This document shows, in pieces, positions 31,893 to 36,210 of a stretch of DNA of 36,210 nt; the first letter of the stretch is position 1, and each line of letters starts with the position of its first letter. The stretch is taken from positions 1 through 36,210 of the forward strand of contig CAUJEM010000152.1 in NCBI GenBank assembly GCA_963169915.1, given 5' to 3'. The notes beneath the pieces are model-generated. The model worked only from the letters and a program-made list of their open reading frames with translations. It did no database searches and was not told the DNA's origin. This DNA is from Myxococcota bacterium (lineage in GTDB: Bacteria; Myxococcota_A; Polyangia; Polyangiales; Polyangiaceae). Both the position numbers and the translations under genes were made by a program.

Positions 31893-33003
31893 CCTGCACA
31901 TCTCGAGCTTCAAGTGCTTCCAGCAACTCGACCTCGAGTTGCGCCCGCTGACGCTCCTGACCGGCGTGAACGGTGGTGGCAAATCCTCGGTCATCCAGTC
32001 GCTCGTCCTGCTCGCGCAGACACTCTCCGAGCGTGAGTGGGGGCGAACGCTGCTCCTCGAAGGACCGGAGCTGGCGCTCGGCAGCGCCGCCGACGTCTTG
32101 AACCAGAACGCACGTGATCGCTTTTTCTTCGGAGTCGCTACGACCGACGAGCACCTTCAATGGGTCTTCAAGGCTGCCGACCGCAGAGCGCTCTCCATGG
32201 AGTTGGACGGGCTGCAACGCGATGGTCAGGACGTGCCGATCATCGATCCCGTGCGGTGGTTGCTCCCCGCAGCGCAGGCCGAGGGTTCGAGCGTGGTCGC
32301 CACGCTGCGGCGGCTCTCGTGGATCACGGCCGAACGCACTGGGCCTCGCGAGCTGCTGCCTCTCCGCGACGAGCAGGGCCACCAGCACGTCGGCGCGCGC
32401 GGCGAGCTGGCGGCGGGGCTTCTTCACTGGCGCAAAGACGAGAACGTTCGAGAGGCGCTCTGCGTCGCGGACACCCCGCCGACGCTGCTGCACCAGCTCA
32501 AGGCGCGTATGCAGGAGTTCTTTCCCAGGTGCGACCTGCGTGTCGTGCCCATCGAAGGTGCGAGCGCGGTGAGCCTGCAACTCAAGTCCGATCACCGCTC
32601 TGACTTTCAGCGTCCCCAGAACGTCGGCTTTGGTCTGACCCAGCTCTTCCCGATCCTCGTCGGCTTGCTCGCCGCGAAGGACGGTGACGTGCTCGTGATC
32701 GAGAACCCTGAAGTTCACCTCCATCCGAAGGCGCAGCAGGACATTGGGACCTTGCTTGCCAAGGTCGCCGCCAGCGGCGTGCAGGTGATCGTCGAGACCC
32801 ACGCTGATCACGTGCTGAACGGGGTTCGTCTGGCAGCGAAGACGAAGGCCATCAAGCACGACGACGTCGCCGTTCACTTCTTCGGCAACAGCGACGGCAC
32901 CTTCGCGCCCACGTCACCGAAGCTCAACTCGGACGGGAAGCTCGACTCCTGGCCTGAGGGCTTCTTCGACCAGTTCGATCAGGCGCTCGCGGAGCTGTTG
33001 TAG
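31882..33003 (+). CDS. AAA/ABC-type ATPase, DUF3696-like
   Basis: A 373-aa protein overlapping the DUF262 gene. Motifs: SFKCFQQLDLEL, Walker A GVNGGGKSS (28-36), a long insert from about 60 to 240 (RDRFFFGVATTDE, SWITAERTGPRELLPL), the signature-like NVGFGLTQLFPILVGLL, Walker B DVLVIENPEVHLHPKAQ (about 269-285) and the switch VETHADHVLNGV. The end (FAPTSPKLNSDGKLDSWPEG) followed by FFDQFDQAL matches the C-terminal DUF3696 region. Such SMC/OLD-like ATPases power or gate nuclease effectors in several defence systems. No TOPRIM domain is visible, so it is not an OLD nuclease. The stop TAG is immediately followed by the GTG of the next gene. Confidence 0.94.
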   Translation: MLRSLHISSFKCFQQLDLELRPLTLLTGVNGGGKSSVIQSLVLLAQTLSEREWGRTLLLEGPELALGSAADVLNQNARDRFFFGVATTDEHLQWVFKAADRRALSMELDGLQRDGQDVPIIDPVRWLLPAAQAEGSSVVATLRRLSWITAERTGPRELLPLRDEQGHQHVGARGELAAGLLHWRKDENVREALCVADTPPTLLHQLKARMQEFFPRCDLRVVPIEGASAVSLQLKSDHRSDFQRPQNVGFGLTQLFPILVGLLAAKDGDVLVIENPEVHLHPKAQQDIGTLLAKVAASGVQVIVETHADHVLNGVRLAAKTKAIKHDDVAVHFFGNSDGTFAPTSPKLNSDGKLDSWPEGFFDQFDQALAELL

Positions 33004-33972
33004 GTGGCCGGCGTGGAACCGATCCTCGACGAGAGCAGCCTCGTGCCGTCCTCGACGCGCTCCCCTGCGGCGCGCATCGAAGCATTGGCACAGACGCTTA
33101 GGGCTCTCGATGAACTGGGAGTCGCACGCGTGCTCCGCTCCGTTCGCGACGCGCCTGATCGCGACCTCGGAGGCAGTCGCGGACTGCGCGCTTGGTGTTT
33201 CGACAGGGGAACCTCGAGAGACGCTGGTCGACTCGTCGCTACGCGCCTCGACAAACAGCCCTACATCGATGGCGACGGGGGCCTCTTTGCCGCAGCCGAG
33301 GGCCAGCGGGCGGTCGAGGCTCGCGTTGCTGGGAAGGAGGTCGTCGGGCTCGGACTTGCGGCCATCACCGATGGGATCGTCGTCGCACTGACGAGCGAGA
33401 CCCGCGCAAGCGGCGAGAAGATCACTGTCGATGTCTTCTACCTGGATGACGGTGGCCAGCGCGAAGAGCACGTGGTGGTCGGCACGTTTGCGGCAGCCCA
33501 CGAGGTGACCCAGGCGCGTCAGCAGATCACTGAGCGCGTCGATAAGGCTGTTCCGAACGGCGCTGCGATCATCACACGACTGGAGGAACTCTTTCCTCGA
33601 TTGCGCCTCGGTAACGACGCCCGAACCTCGATCGGCGCGCTGACGGGCAGCGAACTGGTTTTCCGGCAGCTCGTTCGACATCTGCGCGCGCTCGATGAGG
33701 GTGCTCGTGTGTGGACCACCGGTGCTTACGCACCTATGGCGGTGTCGTTCAGTGTCGAGTCCGAGGCGACGCTGAGCCACGGCTCCTACGGTCCGCAGCG
33801 CGAATTCCCGGCACCTGCGGGCGTCGTCGCTAAGGAGCGCTGGTCGCTTCATACAAAGCTGACTGGCGGTAACGGGGCGCGGATGTACTTCCGCGCCGAG
33901 CGCGTCGACGGGCAGGCCGTGGTCCTCGTCGGTTACTTCGGGCCCCACCTCGATACGGTGAGGTACCATTAA
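33004..33972 (+). CDS. Unknown third protein of the DUF262-ATPase cassette
   Basis: A 322-aa protein starting at GTG 33004 directly after the ATPase stop (TAGGTG, no gap), so the two are probably made together. I do not recognise a family. Conserved-looking blocks: VEPILDESSLVP (4-15), LRALDELGVARVLRSVRDA, RAWCFDRGTSRDAGRLVATR, LFPRLRLGNDARTSIGALTG, ELVFRQLVRHLRALD, ATLSHGSYGPQREFPAP, WSLHTKLTGGNGARMYFRAE and the C-terminal VLVGYFGPHLDTVRYH. No signal peptide or membrane helix is present. It could be the effector of the cassette, but no nuclease motif can be assigned with confidence. Base composition and codon use are like the ATPase. Confidence 0.88.
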   Translation: MAGVEPILDESSLVPSSTRSPAARIEALAQTLRALDELGVARVLRSVRDAPDRDLGGSRGLRAWCFDRGTSRDAGRLVATRLDKQPYIDGDGGLFAAAEGQRAVEARVAGKEVVGLGLAAITDGIVVALTSETRASGEKITVDVFYLDDGGQREEHVVVGTFAAAHEVTQARQQITERVDKAVPNGAAIITRLEELFPRLRLGNDARTSIGALTGSELVFRQLVRHLRALDEGARVWTTGAYAPMAVSFSVESEATLSHGSYGPQREFPAPAGVVAKERWSLHTKLTGGNGARMYFRAERVDGQAVVLVGYFGPHLDTVRYH

Positions 33973-34033
33973 TGCCCCAACGAGTGCTGGTGGCTCTGGC
34001 CACGCGCCGCGTCTCCGAGGCATGGAGGAGCCC

Positions 34034-35545
34034 ATGACCAAGCCCTCCCTCGACGACCTCCTACGCTCCGGCGAGTGGAACGGCGCCGAGTTCAAGGCGG
34101 CGAAGACCGCGCTGCCGAAGTCGGTCTTCGAGACCGCCTCCGCGTTCGCTAACACGCGCGGCGGATGGATCGTCCTCGGCGTCACGCAGGACGGGGAACG
34201 CTTCGAGGTCGGCGGTGTCGACCAGCCCGACAAGGTGCAGAACGACTTCCTCTCGGTGATGCACGCCGGGCGCAAGGTGAACCACGACGTCGACGTCTCC
34301 GAACACCGCCATGAGCACGACGGTAAGGTGGTGCTCGCGTTCGAGATCAAAGAAAACCCGCGCACGCGCAAGCCGGTCTACATCGACGGCGACATCCGCA
34401 AGACCTTCCTGCGCAAGGGCGGTGGCGACTACCACGCGCAGCAGCACGAGATCGAGCGACTGCTGCGCGACGCTTCGGCAGATCGCTGGGATGGCGAGCC
34501 CTTCACGCGCGTCGACTTAGGCGAGGTGTTCCACTCGGCGAGCCTCAAGTGGTACCGGGATCGCTTCCACGCCACGAACCCGGGCTTCGACGTCGAGCAA
34601 CCGCACCACGACTTCCTCTACGAGTGGGGCTACCTCGTGAAGGAGGGCGGTAAGTTCCTCCCGACGCGCGGCGCGGTGGCCCTGTTCGGCTCGCTGCGCG
34701 GCGTGCGCAACCTAATCCCCAAGCCCGTGCTCGACGTGCGGTTCCTCGGCTACGCCAGCGACGAGGACTTCGACGAGACGCGCTGGATCGATCGCCTCGT
34801 GAGCGAGGTGAACATCATCGAGACCTGGCAGCAGCTCCTCGCGAAGTACCTCTTCTTCATGCCGAAGACGTTCCGCGACATCGACCCGGCCACGCTCGAG
34901 CGGCGCGACGCACCCGCAGGCTTCCGCGTCTTCCGCGAGGCCGCGATGAACCTGCTGATCCACCAGGACTACGGCGACCACTCGCGCAAGGCGGTCATCC
35001 AGTTCTTCACGGACGGCATCAAGTTCTGGAACCCGGGCGACAGCTTCGCCGACGAGAAGCACCTCCTCGACCCGGGCGAGAAGGACGTCCGCAACCCCGC
35101 CATCGCGATGGCCATCCGGCGCATCGGCATGTGCGAGCAGGCGGGCACGGGCCTTCGGATGATGCAGCGCGAATGGCAGGCGCTCGGGCACGGCGCGCCG
35201 CTCCACACGAACGATCGCGTCCACAAGACGTTCTCGACGTTCCTGCCCCAGCCGCGCGATGTCATCAGCCCCCTGACCGGGGAAGTCACCGGGGAAGTCA
35301 CCGGGGAAGTCACCGGGGAAGTCGAGCGGCTCGTCGGCGTGCTCGACGGCGAACTCTCCCGACAGGAGCTCCAGCAGGCCCTCGGGCTGAAGCACGAGGA
35401 TCACTTCCGCGAAGCGTACCTCAAGCCCGCGCTGGCGCTCGGGTTCGTCGAGATGACACGCCCCGACAAGCCGCGCAGTCGCCTGCAACGCTACCGGCTT
35501 ACGGAGGCGGGCAAGGCCGAACGAGCGCGGCGAGGGGCGACGTGA
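34034..35545 (+). CDS. AlbA_2 (Schlafen-like) DNA-binding protein with HATPase_c_4-like domain
   Basis: A 503-aa protein from ATG 34034 (GGAGGA five to ten bases upstream). The N-terminal AlbA_2 domain (about 12-130) has EWNGAEFKAAKTALPKSV, TASAFANTRGGWIVLGV and KTFLRKGGGDYHA. The middle contains the RecG/HATPase_c_4-type region: FREAAMNLLIHQDYGDHSRK, IKFWNPGDS, NPAIAMAIRRIGMCEQAGTG and LRMM. A four-copy TGEV repeat (positions about 415-430) links to a winged-helix tail (LVGVLDGELSRQELQQALGL; RLQRYRLTEAG). This architecture is common for predicted regulators and toxin-neighbour proteins in defence islands. It lies 61 nt after the unknown gene and may be separately transcribed. Confidence 0.93.
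   Translation: MTKPSLDDLLRSGEWNGAEFKAAKTALPKSVFETASAFANTRGGWIVLGVTQDGERFEVGGVDQPDKVQNDFLSVMHAGRKVNHDVDVSEHRHEHDGKVVLAFEIKENPRTRKPVYIDGDIRKTFLRKGGGDYHAQQHEIERLLRDASADRWDGEPFTRVDLGEVFHSASLKWYRDRFHATNPGFDVEQPHHDFLYEWGYLVKEGGKFLPTRGAVALFGSLRGVRNLIPKPVLDVRFLGYASDEDFDETRWIDRLVSEVNIIETWQQLLAKYLFFMPKTFRDIDPATLERRDAPAGFRVFREAAMNLLIHQDYGDHSRKAVIQFFTDGIKFWNPGDSFADEKHLLDPGEKDVRNPAIAMAIRRIGMCEQAGTGLRMMQREWQALGHGAPLHTNDRVHKTFSTFLPQPRDVISPLTGEVTGEVTGEVTGEVERLVGVLDGELSRQELQQALGLKHEDHFREAYLKPALALGFVEMTRPDKPRSRLQRYRLTEAGKAERARRGAT
35276..35323 (+). repeat. 12-bp tandem repeat (ACCGGGGAAGTC) x4
   Basis: Four exact copies of ACCGGGGAAGTC in frame encode TGEVTGEVTGEVTGEV. The repeat separates the ATPase-like core from the winged helix. 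Similar TGEV repeats occur in other members of this family, from general knowledge. Confidence 0.9.
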
Positions 35546-35973
35546 CGAGCAGCGGCGCCGGGCAGTCGTGCGAACGGCGCAAACGGGCGCCCTTTGCCTC
35601 GAGTCTGCGGTCCACGTCCGCCCCGGCGCCTCCGGCGCGCCACGTGCCAACGTGGGCGCCCTGGTGGCGGCCCTCGGTCGCGCCCGAGCCCGGCCATGAC
35701 GCGCTCGCGGAGGGCTTTGACGCACCCGAGGAGGTTTCTTGGGATCTGGCGCAACCCGGCCCGGGCGACTCTCGGGGCTGTTCACCAGCCCGGCGGTGCG
35801 CGGTGGGCTGCTACCCGGCGCGGCCCTCGGCGAGCGCTCTCGCTTCGCCGAGCAAAATCAGGCGCGTAGACCCGGCGCGCTCTCAACTCGTGAAGTAAAT
35901 CGTTTTTGTGAAGCGGAGGCTGTGCGGAGCCATTTCTCTCTCGTCGCAAACCTTCGGCGAGGGTCGGTAAACA
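35546..35973. other. Gene-free spacer between the defence island and the terminator
   Basis: No convincing reading frame was found on either strand: open frames here have unlikely composition and no recognisable motif. Bases 35886-35916 form an A/T-rich pocket (GTGAAGTAAATCG, then TTTTTGTGAAG) that stands out in this GC-rich window. It may hold a promoter or a small RNA ending at the hairpin at 35974. Confidence 0.5.
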
Positions 35974-36013
35974 GAAGCCCCCAAGGAGCGATCCGAGGGG
36001 GCTTCGCCGTTTT
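35974..36013 (+). terminator. Rho-independent terminator-like hairpin
   Basis: GAAGCCCCC (35974-35982) and GGGGGCTTC (35997-36005) form a perfect 9-bp stem with a 14-nt loop, followed by GCCGTTTTC. The T-run is short (four) and offset by four bases. No annotated gene ends just upstream; AlbA_2 ends 428 nt away. Confidence 0.65.
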
Positions 36014-36086
36014 CGCGCTTGTTTCAAAGGGTTTAGCGCGCGCGCGGAGGAGGGACGCGGTCGGCGCGCAGTATCCGTCCGATAAT

Positions 36087-36108
36087 GGAAGCCCCGAGGG
36101 GTCTTCCG
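36087..36108. other. Imperfect hairpin before the transposase gene
   Basis: GGAAGCCCC and GGGGTCTTCC pair with one bulged T around a GA loop. This stem shares the GAAGCCCC motif with the terminator hairpin at 35974. It may be related to the IS left end or be a second transcription barrier. Confidence 0.35.
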
Positions 36109-36139
36109 GGCGTCCGACAGATCGCCGAGGGTCAGGCGC

Positions 36140-36210
36140 ATGGGCGCGAAGCGGCGGACGCATGAGGACTGGGCTGGCCTGATCGCGGAGCTGGAGGCGT
36201 CTGGGCAGTC
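36140..36210 (+). CDS. IS66-family accessory protein/transposase start (partial)
   Basis: From ATG 36140, behind GAGGG, the frame reads MGAKRRTHEDWAGLIAELEA and SGQS before the window ends. The pattern W..LIAE.EASGQSQ..F.R is typical of the N-terminus of IS66 TnpA (helix-turn-helix accessory protein). Only 23 codons are visible, so the assignment is provisional. The left terminal inverted repeat was not identified. Confidence 0.5.
   Translation, partial: MGAKRRTHEDWAGLIAELEASGQ

Noticed and set aside
35276..35323. Short regular repeats that might suggest a CRISPR array
   Set aside because: Units are contiguous 12-mers without spacers and lie in frame inside a gene.
35739..36182. Plus-strand open frame across the terminator at the right end
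   Set aside because: It runs through the hairpin and into the IS66 gene in another frame, and its product has no recognisable motif.

Overview
The window is very GC-rich DNA. It carries many secreted lipoproteins with Cys-rich or RCC1-type repeats, a zinc-ribbon Ser/Thr protein kinase, a response regulator fused to a DUF4388-like region, and frequent GTG/TTG starts in four-base stop/start overlaps. Together these point to a large myxobacterial genome (Myxococcota, probably Polyangiales). That assignment is inference from gene style, not from a marker gene.

Layout. 1-4772 (minus): a partial RCC1-repeat lipoprotein, then a compact operon of SDR, DprE1-like flavin oxidoreductase and small lipoprotein. 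4881-4975 (plus): the small SRP (4.5S) RNA with a candidate promoter and U-tract. 4998-6771 (minus): MerR regulator, GTP cyclohydrolase I and SDR. 6842-8233 (minus): lipoprotein and MlaE-type permease. 8345-10669 (plus): rhomboid protease and cysS. 10716-11450 (minus): a metallophosphoesterase. 11543-12211 (plus): a protein with a His-Asp repeat. 12214-17953 (minus): a long operon of response regulator, rimI-like acetyltransferase, pyrK, pyrD, HAD hydrolase and lipoprotein, the last four joined by NTGA overlaps. 18079-20274 (plus): Ser/Thr kinase and a small DUF5678-like protein. 20367-22357 (minus): a Pro/Ala-repeat protein and a LamG-like lipoprotein. 22458-26357 (plus): a divergent Lgt, a large Cys-rich lipoprotein and an LEA14-like lipoprotein. 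tRNA-Ser(UGA) lies at 26499-26585.

After the tRNA the character changes. One more lipoprotein is followed by about 1.1 kb of gene debris: an IS3 OrfA remnant, a ComM fragment butted against an inverted GroEL fragment, and a C-terminal HAD-hydrolase fragment. Then comes a same-strand block at 28686-35545 that looks like an accessory defence island: a DUF1016/YhcG PDDEXK nuclease overlapping an HNH endonuclease, a DUF262 protein overlapping a DUF3696-type ATPase that abuts an unrecognised third protein, and an AlbA_2 (Schlafen-like) regulator with an in-frame TGEV repeat. A hairpin terminator and the first codons of an IS66-type transposase gene close the window.

The best candidate for an undescribed or little-described system is the DUF262 / ATPase / unknown trio (30777-33972), possibly with the upstream nuclease pair. 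Other notable points are a DprE1 homologue with Ala at the benzothiazinone-target cysteine position, recurrent GCTA-type -10-like elements so close to start codons that leaderless mRNAs are likely, a MerR with a four-cysteine tail in front of a divergent folE, and a possible orphan small RNA before the terminator near the right end.
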